A DNA stretch of 64,000 nt. It comes from JABDMH01 sp965223165. GTDB taxonomy: Bacteria > Bacteroidota > Bacteroidia > Chitinophagales > Saprospiraceae. Both the position numbers and the translations under genes were made by a program. Shown piece by piece: positions 44,452 to 53,358 of this stretch (its first letter is position 1; the number at the start of each line of letters is the position of its first letter). The notes below the pieces were generated by a model. That model was not told the origin of the DNA and searched no databases. It saw only the letters and a program-made list of their open reading frames with translations. Location of the stretch: positions 450,292-514,291 of the forward strand of contig CBDCVQ010000007.1 of assembly GCA_965223165.1 (NCBI GenBank), written 5' to 3'.

Positions 44452-45568
44452 GGCGAGTGGGGATTCGCCTTTGCTTGTCCCACGTTTGATGCAGCTTCGG
44501 GGTAGTGGGCCGGCGAATGGGGATTCGCCTTTGCTTGTCCCACGTTTGGTGCAGCTTGGGGCAGTGAGCTGGCGAATGGGGATTCGCCTTTGCTTGTCCC
44601 ACGTTTGATGAAGCTTCGGGGTAGTGGGTCAGCGAATGGGGATTCGCCTTTGCCTGTCCCACGTTTGATGAGGATTCGGGGTAGTGGGTCGGCGAATGGG
44701 GATTCGCCTTTGCCTGTCCCACGTTTTGATGAGGCTTCGGGGTAGTGGGCCGGCGAATGGGGATTCGCCTTTGCCTGTCCCACGTTTTGATGAGGCTTCG
44801 GGGTAGTGGGTCGGCGAATGGGGATTCGCCTTTGCCAGTCCCACGTTTTGATGAGGCTTCGGGCCAGTGGGTCGGCGAATGGGGATTCGCCTTTGCCTGT
44901 CCACACGTTTTGATGAGGCTTCGGGCCAGTGGGTCGGCGAATGGGGATTCGCCTTTCCTTTGTCCCACGTTTGGGGAGGCTTCGGGGTAGTGGGTCGGCG
45001 AATGGGGATTCGCCTTTGCCTGTCCCACGTTTGATGAGGCCTCGGGGTAGTGGGTCGGCGAATGGGGATTCGCCTTTGCCTGTCCCACGTTTGATGCAGC
45101 TTCGGGGTAGTGAGCTGGCGAATGGGGATTCGCCTTTCCTTGTCCCACGTTTGGTGCAGCTTGGGGCAGTGAGCTGGCGAATGGGGATTCGCCTTTCCTT
45201 GTCCCACGTTTGGTGAGGCTTCGGGGTAGTGGGCCGGCGAATGGGGATTCGCCTTTCCTTGTCCCACGTTTGATGCAGCTTCGGGGTAGTGGGTCGGCGA
45301 ATGGGGATTCGCCTTTCCTTGTCCCACGTTTTGATGAGGCTTCGGGCCAGTGGCTCGGCGAATGGGGATTCGCCTTTGCCTGTCCCACGTTTGATGCAGC
45401 TTCGGGGTAGTGGGTCGGCGAATGGGGATTCGCCTTTCCTTGTCCCACGTTTGGTGAGGCTTCGTGGCAGTGGGCCGGCGAACGGGGATTCGCCTTTCCT
45501 TGTCCCACGTTTGATGAGGCTTCGGGGTAGTGGGCCGACGAATGGGGATTCGCCTTTCCTTGTCCCAT
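44452..45568. repeat. Tandem array of 19 units of about 60 bp, each with a hairpin
   Basis: The unit is GGCGAATGGGGATTCGCCTT, TGCCTGTCCCACGTTTGATG, AGGCTTCGGGGTAGTGGGTC, with small variants (TTCCTTGTCCC; GTGCAGCTTGGGGCAGTGAG). The palindrome GGCGAAT-ggg-GATTCGCC is present in every copy. One-base indels in several units shift the phase. There are no unique spacers, so it is not CRISPR. It fills the gap between the E2 gene and the convergent ankyrin gene. Long ORFs on both strands arise from the 3-divisible period and show no protein signal. Confidence 0.95.
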
Positions 45569-45596
45569 CGATCAACAACCTCCGATAGCGCAGAGT

Positions 45597-46766
45597 CTAT
45601 ATGCTGCGTGCTTCCTTACCGCCAGGATCGGCCTCCAGCAGATCAATGATGGCGCGATGGCCATGACGCCTTGCGTAGTAGAGCGCGTCTCGTCCGTCTT
45701 TGTTCGTCAGGGTTCGATCGGCACCTTGTGTTAAGAGCAGACGCACGATCTCCAGTTCATTGGCATTTGCGGCTTCTCTTAAGGGAAGGCCGCTGCCGTC
45801 CTCGCCGTTGACCCGATCCGGATGCTCGGACAGGGTCTCGACAACCGCCTCGTACATACCAAACTCGGCCAAGTCAGCCAGACGCAGCGGAGACTTAGGC
45901 AAGAGATAGTCAAAGATGGCTTGTTGACCACCAGCCTTGGCCCAGTGCACGGGCAAACTGTTAAACTGCACATCCCGAATGCTCGCGTCTGCTCCCGAGT
46001 CCATCAGCGCCTGGACAGTATCCAAGCTGCCTCGATAAGCAGCTTCGTGCAGTCCCGTCCGGCCACCAGGCGTTTGAATGTCGATCGGAAGACCCGCCTC
46101 AACAAAGTAGCGTACCACCGCCAGCTGGTCGCAAAGGCAAGCCTTGGCAAAGGCCAATCCGATTTCTTCGGTTTCGGTCACCTTGCGACCAAAAGGCTCC
46201 GGGTACCTGGCTGGAGAGGTCAGGGTGTATGGAGCAGACCACCAGTCCCGGACAGCGGCCAGATCACCAGCCGCCGCCGCAAAAACCAGATTATCTACGC
46301 GCGCACCCAGCCGCAACAATGTGCGGGCGGTGTCCGGGTACCAGAAAGCCAGGGTCGTAGCGAGAGGCATGCCGTCGTCCATGACACCATCGACCTTTGC
46401 GCCATGCTTGATAAACACCTCGGTCAGCGCCGCCTGCAGCCCCTTCTCGTGCGGATGCGCGCTGCTGACCAACCCCACCAACGGAGTAGATCCGGCGCTG
46501 CCGCCGTAGAGCTCGGACATCACATTGGGATCGGCCCCATGGTCAAACAGCATCTCGGCAATAGCGATGGCATTGTCTGGCGTACGCTGATAGCGATCCT
46601 CGACCCCATTAGCGGCTACGAAGTGCAGCAACGTCGGCCTGCCCGGGCTCGTTTCGTAGCGGGCATGGACAATCCCGGGGTAGGTCTGAAGTAACGTCTT
46701 TAGTTGGGCCTCATCTCCGTAGATGATCGCCTGGATTACCCGTTCGAATACGTCTGGGGTGGTCAT
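45597..46766 (-). CDS. Ankyrin-repeat protein
   Basis: The 389-aa product carries repeats of the ankyrin helix-loop-helix pattern: AIAEMLFDHGADPNVMSELY, TEVFIKHGAKVDGVMDDGMP, GGRTGLHEAAYRGSLDTVQA then LMDSGADASIRD, and EIVRLLLTQGADRTLTNKDG with DALYYARRHGHRAIIDLLEA. There are six or more, without a signal or TM segment, so it is probably cytoplasmic and binds a protein partner. Its start overlaps the prfA stop (ATGA, 46763-46766), so it is translated from the prfA transcript. Its stop is about 29 bp from the hairpin array. Partner unknown. Confidence 0.88.
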   Translation of the reverse strand: MTTPDVFERVIQAIIYGDEAQLKTLLQTYPGIVHARYETSPGRPTLLHFVAANGVEDRYQRTPDNAIAIAEMLFDHGADPNVMSELYGGSAGSTPLVGLVSSAHPHEKGLQAALTEVFIKHGAKVDGVMDDGMPLATTLAFWYPDTARTLLRLGARVDNLVFAAAAGDLAAVRDWWSAPYTLTSPARYPEPFGRKVTETEEIGLAFAKACLCDQLAVVRYFVEAGLPIDIQTPGGRTGLHEAAYRGSLDTVQALMDSGADASIRDVQFNSLPVHWAKAGGQQAIFDYLLPKSPLRLADLAEFGMYEAVVETLSEHPDRVNGEDGSGLPLREAANANELEIVRLLLTQGADRTLTNKDGRDALYYARRHGHRAIIDLLEADPGGKEARSI

Positions 46767-47839
46767 GAGATGCCTTGACCCTCGCCCTTCATTTTTTCCG
46801 CGTTCTCCGCTACTTGCAAGGCTTCTAGTATGTCGTCGATGGCACCCTCCACCACCTTGTCCAGGCTGTACAAGGTAAGATTGATGCGATGGTCGGTCAC
46901 CCGATTTTGCGGATAGTTATAGGTTCTGATCTTGTCCGATCGATCCCCGCTGCCCACCAGTGATCGACGCTTGGCGGCCTGCTCGCTCTCGTACTGTCGT
47001 CGACGCTCGGCATGGATCTTTTGATAAAGGCGCTGGATCGCAATCTCCCGATTCTTGATCTGGGAGCGGCCATCGGTGCTTTCCGCCACAATGCCGGTCG
47101 GTAGATGGGTAAATCGAACGCCCGACTCCGTCTTGTTGACATGCTGCCCACCCGCTCCGCTCGATCGAAAGGTGTCTACCTTGAGGTCGGACTTTTTGAT
47201 GTCGACATCCTCCATCTCCAGCTTGGGCATGACCACCACGGTGGCCGCCGAGGTATGCACCCGGCCCTGAGACTCGGTCTGGGGCACCCGCTGTACCCGA
47301 TGGGCGCCCGACTCAAACTTGAGCTTGCCAAATACGTCTTTGCCCGATATCTCCAGGACAATCTTATTGTAGCCGCCCACGGTACCCTCGTTGACATGCA
47401 AGATCTCTTGCTTCCACCCCTGCCTTTCAAAATACTTGGAGTACATACGATACAGGTCGCCGGCAAAAATGCTGGCTTCATCCCCCCCGGTGCCCGAGCG
47501 AATCTCAAAGATCACGTCTTTGGCATCATCCGGATCCTTGGGGATCAGGAGGAGCTTGATCTCCGCCTCCATCAGCTCACGCTCAGGCAGCAGGTTGTCT
47601 AGCTCCTCCTGTGCCATCTGCTTCATGTCTGCATCGGGTTCTTGCAGCATCTCCTTGGCGGTGTCGATGTTTGACAGGAGATCCCGATACCGATGGTAGA
47701 CCGAGACGATGTCACTCAGGTCCTTGTACTCCTTGTTGAGCTTAGCATAACGACGGATATCGGCGATAATCTCCGGATCTGTCATTTGTTCCTCCAGACG
47801 CTTATAATGCGATTCTATCTCGATAAGCTTTTCTATCAT
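46763..47839 (-). CDS. prfA: Peptide chain release factor 1
   Basis: The 358-aa protein has the normal RF1 length and order: an N-terminal coiled helix region (1-95), the central domain with IRSGTGGDEASIFAGDLYRM, and the class-I GGQ motif (230-232, SSGAGGQHVNKTESGVRF) that triggers peptidyl-tRNA hydrolysis on the ribosome at UAA and UAG. The region TSAATVVVMP agrees with RF1 rather than RF2, and there is no RF2 frameshift site. It is upstream of and overlaps the ankyrin gene. Its usual partner prmC (hemK) is not adjacent. Confidence 0.96.
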   Translation of the reverse strand: MIEKLIEIESHYKRLEEQMTDPEIIADIRRYAKLNKEYKDLSDIVSVYHRYRDLLSNIDTAKEMLQEPDADMKQMAQEELDNLLPERELMEAEIKLLLIPKDPDDAKDVIFEIRSGTGGDEASIFAGDLYRMYSKYFERQGWKQEILHVNEGTVGGYNKIVLEISGKDVFGKLKFESGAHRVQRVPQTESQGRVHTSAATVVVMPKLEMEDVDIKKSDLKVDTFRSSGAGGQHVNKTESGVRFTHLPTGIVAESTDGRSQIKNREIAIQRLYQKIHAERRRQYESEQAAKRRSLVGSGDRSDKIRTYNYPQNRVTDHRINLTLYSLDKVVEGAIDDILEALQVAENAEKMKGEGQGIS

Positions 47840-47937
47840 ATCGGGTGCAACAAAGTTGAGGTATACTGGAAAATGGATGGCCGTGGCAGTGCACCGGCCA
47901 AGCAGGAAGGGTCAGGTAGGGTGCGGTGGAAGGTCAG

Positions 47938-48174
47938 CTAATGGATTCTGACTTTGTCTTTGATGGATTGGATAAACTCCGGGGTCACTTTAGGTCGGAC
48001 GACACTGTGCCGTACAAACTCTCGGAAGGTCCGTTCGTTCTTTAGGACGCGTTGGTACTCAGGGTTGTTTTCGACGGTTCGCAGCACTTCTTCTTCTGCT
48101 TCCTTGGTTAGCGCATTGTCAAGCATCATGTCAACCTTTTCTCGAAAGTCTTGGTAATTATTTGGACCACGCAT
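47938..48174 (-). CDS. Small protein after the sigma gene, possible anti-sigma factor
   Basis: The 78-aa product begins MRGPNNYQDFREKVDMMLDN and continues ALTKEAEEEVLRTVENNPEY, QRVLKNERTFREFVRHSV. It is all-helical, cytoplasmic and charged, with no zinc-binding H-x3-C-x2-C motif. Its E-x-N-P-E-Y and the helix order resemble the N-terminal anti-sigma domain of small soluble anti-sigma factors that lie after ECF sigma genes in Bacteroidota. It follows the sigma gene by 81 bp on the same strand. The role is inferred from place and size. Confidence 0.6.
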   Translation of the reverse strand: MRGPNNYQDFREKVDMMLDNALTKEAEEEVLRTVENNPEYQRVLKNERTFREFVRHSVVRPKVTPEFIQSIKDKVRIH

Positions 48175-48255
48175 TACAGAGGTTTTATTTTTTACAAAAA
48201 CTTATCCAGTTTAGGGCGCATCTAAAACAGCATCAAAAAATATAAAACTTTGGTC

Positions 48256-48861
48256 TTATTCGCTTTCATCTTCTCTGCTCGACTTGCTGCGTCGATCCCG
48301 AAAGCCTAGTCTCTCTGCGTATGCTTTCAGTTTCTCCTTCAGCATATTTCGTGCACGATGGAGCCTGGAGCGTACCGTGCCGATTGGGATATCAATGATC
48401 TTGGCTATCTCTTCGTACGTAAATCCTTCTACATCGCACAGCAGAATCACCGTGCGAAAATCAATGGGCAAAGAATTAATGGCAACAGTCACCTCATCAC
48501 CTAGCAGATTTTCAAAGATCTCTAGTCGGAGATCCTGGTATTCGGTGATGCTGCTATCATCCTTGTCCTGATAGCCTATAAACTCTTCAAAATCAACCTT
48601 GGCCGGACGTCGACTTTTCTTCCGGTACTGGTTGATATACGCATTCTTCAGGATTTTAAACAACCAGGCTTTGGCATTCGTTCCCTCCACATAGGATTGG
48701 ATCGCCCGGTACGCCTTAAGAAAAGTTTCTTGTACCAGATCCTTTGCATCTTCCTCATTATAGGTCAAGTGATAGGCAAAGGTGGTGAGGGCATCCACAT
48801 GCGGCAATAACTCTCGCTCAAAGAGTTCGTCGCCGCTCGTATGCGCTTCCTTTTTGGCCAT
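48256..48861 (-). CDS. ECF-type RNA polymerase sigma factor
   Basis: At 201 aa, Sigma-70 region 2 is at 18-85 (LTYNEEDAKDLVQETFLKAY, AKAWLFKILKNAYINQYRKK) and region 4 at 128-180 (SLPIDFRTVILLCDVEGFTY, EEIAKIIDIPIGTVRSRLHR). A linker of about 45 residues is longer than usual. The ending is charged (RSKSSREDESE). It would direct RNA polymerase to stress or envelope promoters when freed from an anti-sigma factor, likely the small downstream protein. No FecR-type anti-sigma or TonB receptor is adjacent, so it is not the iron-uptake subtype. Confidence 0.93.
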   Translation of the reverse strand: MAKKEAHTSGDELFERELLPHVDALTTFAYHLTYNEEDAKDLVQETFLKAYRAIQSYVEGTNAKAWLFKILKNAYINQYRKKSRRPAKVDFEEFIGYQDKDDSSITEYQDLRLEIFENLLGDEVTVAINSLPIDFRTVILLCDVEGFTYEEIAKIIDIPIGTVRSRLHRARNMLKEKLKAYAERLGFRDRRSKSSREDESE

Positions 48862-49054
48862 GAGCGGCTAAAATAGACCATTTCACCATTTATCCTGTGG
48901 ATTCGGTGTGCTTTTGGGCGTGAGGAGCCTACAGCAAGCAGCTCCTAGGCGTCCAGACCGTAGGCGGGCACGCATAAAATCGGGCATGATACGAGCATGG
49001 CGATCCAGGCATCCCTTTTCCATGTTGCCGTCCCCTTCTGCCGTACCCGTTTGT

Positions 49055-49723
49055 CTAATGGACCTCGCGGATCTGGTCTTCGGAAACCACAAAGACGCGA
49101 TCACCTTCCTCTGGCTGTATCAACGTCGTTCCGGTAAACGTGCCGAACGCAGGCAAGATGCCCAATGCTTGCCCAAAGTAGAAGCAGGGCAATCGAAGGG
49201 ATTGCCGGCTCAGGCCCACCAACCGCACCCCAGGGTGTATATGGCCGCAAAGACAGTACTCCTCCGACTCGATCGGAAAATGGGAAAAGACAAAAGGCCC
49301 ATGCCGCCATACCTCCTGGTACACCTGGATACCATTGCTGGCGAAGAGGTCTTCTTCCAGAATGTCATGGTTGCCGATGACCAGCTCAAATTGCACCGAC
49401 GCAAAGGTGTGCCGTAGCTCGGAAAAGATCTTCCAATCAATGTTGTAGTCACTGTGAAACAGATCTCCCAGTATCAACAATCGAGCAGGCTCAAACTGCA
49501 TCAGCAATGCCGAAAGCCGCTCGTAGTTGTCCATTGCCGCAGGCTCCGGCAAGAAGATGCCAGCATTGCGAAAGTGGTGGATCTTGCCTAGATGCAGATC
49601 CGATACGATCAGCGTATCTCGAGATGGCCAGTGCATCGCCTTAAAGGGATGAAGAACCATCTGCTCGCCATGCAAGGTGATTTCCACAGTGTCAATATCG
49701 GTATTGAGATTGGCAGACTTCAT
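49055..49723 (-). CDS. pdeM: Ligase-associated DNA repair endonuclease PdeM-like
   Basis: A product of 222 aa from ATG 49723. It is a metallophosphoesterase with DLHLGKIHHF (D42-H44), LILGDLFHSD, ELVIGNHDILEE and FSHFPIE/CGHIHPGVRL motifs for two metal ions. The HxxGK variant in the first motif and small size fit the PdeM group found with ATP-dependent ligase and Lhr-like helicase. It cleaves DNA or nucleotides in a damage response. The helicase gene begins 109 bp upstream and is read in the same direction; the ligase and exonuclease lie 7 kb upstream. An upstream in-frame start near 49822 is unsupported. Confidence 0.85.
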   Translation of the reverse strand: MKSANLNTDIDTVEITLHGEQMVLHPFKAMHWPSRDTLIVSDLHLGKIHHFRNAGIFLPEPAAMDNYERLSALLMQFEPARLLILGDLFHSDYNIDWKIFSELRHTFASVQFELVIGNHDILEEDLFASNGIQVYQEVWRHGPFVFSHFPIESEEYCLCGHIHPGVRLVGLSRQSLRLPCFYFGQALGILPAFGTFTGTTLIQPEEGDRVFVVSEDQIREVH

Positions 49724-49832
49724 ATAAGCAAAAATAGTAATCCGAGCGCGCTGAAAAAAGAGCATAATTAGCTGTGACCATGGCGATCCCCATCGCCCTG
49801 CTCCTCTCCGCCGATACGCCATTCGGACGCCT

Positions 49833-52268
49833 TTATTTCAGCTTTAGTCGCATCCGGTCCAGCCGTTCAATGATTTTCTCCGTGCTCATGCGCTCGCGCA
49901 GTCGGTCTACGATGATGGGAAATGAAAAAGGCGTAGGCAGCCTGGGGTTGACCAAGCGGATGCGTTGGGCTGCAATGCGGTCCAACGCCACCCGAAGACG
50001 CGCTTCTTCCAACTGAAAAATCAGGGCTTCGTCAAAGGCCTGCAGGTACAACAGGTTGTCGGAGTCGTAGTCTTGGAAGACGTCAAAGAGCAGCGAGGTG
50101 CTCGATTGAAGGTGCTTTTCTCGCTTGTATTTGCCCGGATACCCCTTAAAAATCAGGCCGGCAATGGATGCGATATCGCGGAATCTGCGACGGGCCATCT
50201 CGACGGAGTTGACACTGGCCAAAATGTCACGATGCAAATGATCGGTGTCAAAGAGGCCATCGCGCAGGCCTTGTTCGATGGGAATCTCCCGATCCGACAG
50301 CAGCTCAAAGCCATAATCATTCATCGCGATAGAAAACGTCAGTGGCTGATACTGCCCCAGCCGATAAGATAGGAGCGCTCCCATCCCCTCATGGACAAAT
50401 CGACCTTCAAACGGATACATCACGAGGTGATGTCCCTCCCGGTCGGTAAAGGACTCGATCAAGAATTCGTCTTCCCTCGGTACGATAGACTCCTCCTCTT
50501 GTACATCAAACAGGGGCTGCAGGGCCGCAATCTCTTGATCTTCATTGATGCCCTTGGCATATTGATCTAGTTTAAATCGGATCATCGCCGATAGCTGGGA
50601 CGACAGCGGCATTCGACCACCCTGCCAGGACGGGGTCTTACCGCCTTTGGCTTTGATCCGTCGCACGAAGGCGGTATTCCCCTTGATCCGGACTAACTCC
50701 AGGCTTTTGCCGGCAAACCAAAAGCGATCGCCCGGGCGCAGCTTGGTCAGAAAAGACTCCTCAATATTGCCCAACTTCCTGCCCGACAAATACTTGACCA
50801 TCAGCGAATGGTCGCCCACAATCGTCCCTATCGACAGACGATGTTTGGTGGCCAGTCTCTTGTTGGTCACGCGGTACAGACCCTGCTTGTCCCGGCCTAG
50901 CTTCTGAAACTCCTGGTAGGCATCCAGACTCCCTCCCGACGCGGTGAACTGCATTACCTCCTGCCACTCGGTGTCGCTGATACTCTCATAGGAGAAGGTG
51001 CCCCTGACTTCCTCTTTGACCGTCTCCTGATCCAGACCCTCTGATACAGCCAGCGTCACCAGATACTGCATGAGTACATCAAAGCTCCGGATAAAGGGGA
51101 TCCGGTCTTCCATGATATCCCGGCGGATGGCCTCCTTTAGTGCAGCGCCTTCCACAATCTCCAGCGCATGGGTAGGCAGAAAAAAGATCTTGCTCACCGC
51201 TCTGGGCTGATGTCCACTCCGACCCGCTCGCTGGACGAACCGAGCCACGCCCTTGGGGCTGCCGATCTGCACGATGGCCTCGACCGGGCGAAAATCTACA
51301 CCCAGATCCAGACTGGAGGTGCATACCACAGCCTTGATCTTTTCGGTATGAAGGGCCTCCTCCACCCAATTGCGCAACTCGCGAGAGATCGACCCGTGGT
51401 GCATTGCGATCAGACCGGACAGCTCCGGAGCAATATCCAGGAGTTTCTGGTACCAGATCTCACATTGTCCTCGCGTATTGGTAAAAAGCAAGGTGGAACG
51501 ATGCTGTTGGATGATCGGTATGACTCGCCGGATCAGCCGGATGCCGAGATGGCCCGTCCAGGGATACGTTTCGATCTCATCGGGAATGATGGTCTCGATC
51601 TCGATCTCCTTTTTCACGTCTGACCGGATCAGAGCGATCTCCCGTTGCTGGGCCCAACGACCAAAAAGTACAGCAAGGGCCTGGTCCATATTGCCAATCG
51701 TCGCAGAGATGCCCCAGATCTTGAGGTGCGGGCAGAGTCCTTTGAACCGGCTCAGGGCCAGCTCCATCTGCACGCCACGCTTTGAGCCCATCAGCTCATG
51801 CCACTCGTCAACCACGACGGTGTGCAGGTGTTGGAAATACTTGGGATAGCCCCGGGTAGCCAGAAGCAGATGCACACTTTCCGGGGTCGTGATCAGGATC
51901 TGCGGAGGATGCTCCTGTTGCTTCTTGCGCTCGGGCACCGGTGTATCACCGGTGCGGATGGCGATCTTCCAATCTAGTCCAAGCCCCTGGATGGCCACCT
52001 CCCCGGCTTGTTTGATCTCTTTGGCGAGAGCCCGGATCGGGGTGATCCAGATCGCCTTAAGACCCGAAGGGCCCAGGGCCTTGCCCTCAAGCAAGATGGG
52101 GACCATGAGTGAATAGGTCTTTCCGCTGCCGGTCGGGGCGTTGACCAGGCCGGACTGCTGCGACAGAAAGTGGCGCCACGCGTCTAATTGAAAAGGAAAG
52201 GGCGACCAGCCTTGCCGATCAAACCAGTCCCGAGCCTCCTGCATTAGAGCATCACTGTCGCCTTGCAT
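49833..52268 (-). CDS. Ligase-associated DEXH-box helicase, Lhr-like
   Basis: The protein is 811 aa from ATG 52268; a start at 52304 is also possible. Walker A NAPTGSGKT (43-51), Walker B DEWH (154-157), TTPESVHLL, SATIGN, VVCTSSLDLGVDFRPVEAIV and QRAGRSGHQP mark it as an SF2 helicase of the Lhr type. The C-terminal half has the Lhr winged-helix and associated domains (LSSQLSAMIRFKLDQYAKGI). It is a 3'-5' helicase acting in repair with PdeM, the ATP-dependent ligase and the exonuclease. It starts 46 bp from the divergent thioredoxin-type gene at 52315. Confidence 0.93.
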   Translation of the reverse strand: MQGDSDALMQEARDWFDRQGWSPFPFQLDAWRHFLSQQSGLVNAPTGSGKTYSLMVPILLEGKALGPSGLKAIWITPIRALAKEIKQAGEVAIQGLGLDWKIAIRTGDTPVPERKKQQEHPPQILITTPESVHLLLATRGYPKYFQHLHTVVVDEWHELMGSKRGVQMELALSRFKGLCPHLKIWGISATIGNMDQALAVLFGRWAQQREIALIRSDVKKEIEIETIIPDEIETYPWTGHLGIRLIRRVIPIIQQHRSTLLFTNTRGQCEIWYQKLLDIAPELSGLIAMHHGSISRELRNWVEEALHTEKIKAVVCTSSLDLGVDFRPVEAIVQIGSPKGVARFVQRAGRSGHQPRAVSKIFFLPTHALEIVEGAALKEAIRRDIMEDRIPFIRSFDVLMQYLVTLAVSEGLDQETVKEEVRGTFSYESISDTEWQEVMQFTASGGSLDAYQEFQKLGRDKQGLYRVTNKRLATKHRLSIGTIVGDHSLMVKYLSGRKLGNIEESFLTKLRPGDRFWFAGKSLELVRIKGNTAFVRRIKAKGGKTPSWQGGRMPLSSQLSAMIRFKLDQYAKGINEDQEIAALQPLFDVQEEESIVPREDEFLIESFTDREGHHLVMYPFEGRFVHEGMGALLSYRLGQYQPLTFSIAMNDYGFELLSDREIPIEQGLRDGLFDTDHLHRDILASVNSVEMARRRFRDIASIAGLIFKGYPGKYKREKHLQSSTSLLFDVFQDYDSDNLLYLQAFDEALIFQLEEARLRVALDRIAAQRIRLVNPRLPTPFSFPIIVDRLRERMSTEKIIERLDRMRLKLK

Positions 52269-52314
52269 ATTCAAAAGCAAATTAGCTAACTTCCACCTAA
52301 TCATACCTCTAGAC

Positions 52315-53358
52315 ATGTCCACAAGAAGCGGCTGGTTGATCGTAGTTTTGTTGCTGTTGGCGGCCACGATCCAGGCCAATGACAACCCGGAAGAGTTAGG
52401 TCAAGTCCATTGGCAGCGTGATCTCACCAAGGCCCAACAACTCTCCAAGCAATTTGATCGCCCGATCCTGATCCTTTTTCAAGAGGTGCCCGGCTGTAGC
52501 ACCTGCAAACGCTATGGCAACCTGGTGCTGAGTCATCCGCTCATCGTTGAGGCCATAGAGACCTACTTCATACCGCTAGTGATTTACAACAATGTCGGCG
52601 GAAAGGACCGACAGACCTTGTCCTTCTACGGCGAGCCTAGCTGGAACAATCCCGTGGTACGCATTGTCGGTGCAGACAAAAAGGACCTGCTACCGCGGCT
52701 CAGCGGCAACTACGCGCCCAGTGGACTGCTCTCCTACATGCTCGAGGGCTTGGCAAAGAGCGGCGCGCCTGTGCCGACCTTTCTACCCTTGATTAGAGAT
52801 GAGCTGATGGCGGAGGAGACCGGCGTGGATAAAACCACCCTAAGCATGTTTTGCTTCTGGACCGGGGAGAAGGAGCTGGGCCGGCTGGATGGGGTGGTCC
52901 ATACCGAGGCCGGATTCATGCATGGCCGGGAAGTGGTCAATGTGTACTTCAATCCCAGCGTCATTGGATTGGAAGAGGTCATTCATAAAGGCGCCGCCGC
53001 CCAGTGTGCAGATCAGGCTTTTGTACAAAGTAGTCAGGCACGCACGGCCAAGAAACTGCTCGGAGACCCACAGGTGAGGGAGGAGGGCACCTTCCGTTTG
53101 GATCGTGAGCCCAAATACTACCTTTCGCGTACGCCCTATCGTCACGTGCCCATGAGCCCGGCTCAAGCGGTGAAGGTCAACGCTTTGATCGGGGCCGGTC
53201 AGCGTCCCGATGCCCTTTTGTCACCCAGACAATTGAAAATCCTGGAGCAGGTGCGCCGGCATCGCAATGATCACTGGCCATCTATGATCCATGCCGAGGA
53301 TTGGAAGGCATCCATGTATGCATATTGGAAAAGGATCGACATATCCCGGGGGGCCTGA
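52315..53358 (+). CDS. Thioredoxin-like protein with VPGC motif and MsrA-like C-terminal segment
   Basis: The 347-aa product has a signal peptide (LIVVLLLLAATIQA). A thioredoxin-like domain (30-150) carries VPGCSTCKRYG (Cys61, Cys64) in the place of the active site; this fits the VPG[U/C]xxT/C thioredoxin-like type. A segment 178-225 (MFCFWTGEKELGRLDGV, VVHTEAGFM, EVVNVYFNP) matches methionine sulfoxide reductase A around its GCFWxxE motif, with the Cys180-Phe-Trp kept but the preceding Gly changed. So the two parts could act as reductase and partner. It sits inside the ligase-associated cluster, divergent from the helicase. Periplasmic. Confidence 0.75.
   Translation: MSTRSGWLIVVLLLLAATIQANDNPEELGQVHWQRDLTKAQQLSKQFDRPILILFQEVPGCSTCKRYGNLVLSHPLIVEAIETYFIPLVIYNNVGGKDRQTLSFYGEPSWNNPVVRIVGADKKDLLPRLSGNYAPSGLLSYMLEGLAKSGAPVPTFLPLIRDELMAEETGVDKTTLSMFCFWTGEKELGRLDGVVHTEAGFMHGREVVNVYFNPSVIGLEEVIHKGAAAQCADQAFVQSSQARTAKKLLGDPQVREEGTFRLDREPKYYLSRTPYRHVPMSPAQAVKVNALIGAGQRPDALLSPRQLKILEQVRRHRNDHWPSMIHAEDWKASMYAYWKRIDISRGA

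Noticed and set aside
44452..45568. CRISPR array
   Set aside because: Units are contiguous without unique spacers and there are no cas genes nearby.
44355..45578. Long ORFs of 230-400 codons on both strands with repeating Gly-Glu-Ser-Pro-Phe patterns
   Set aside because: They come from the 60-bp repeat, whose period is a multiple of three; open frames exist on both strands and the indels shift them between frames. No start signal or domain.
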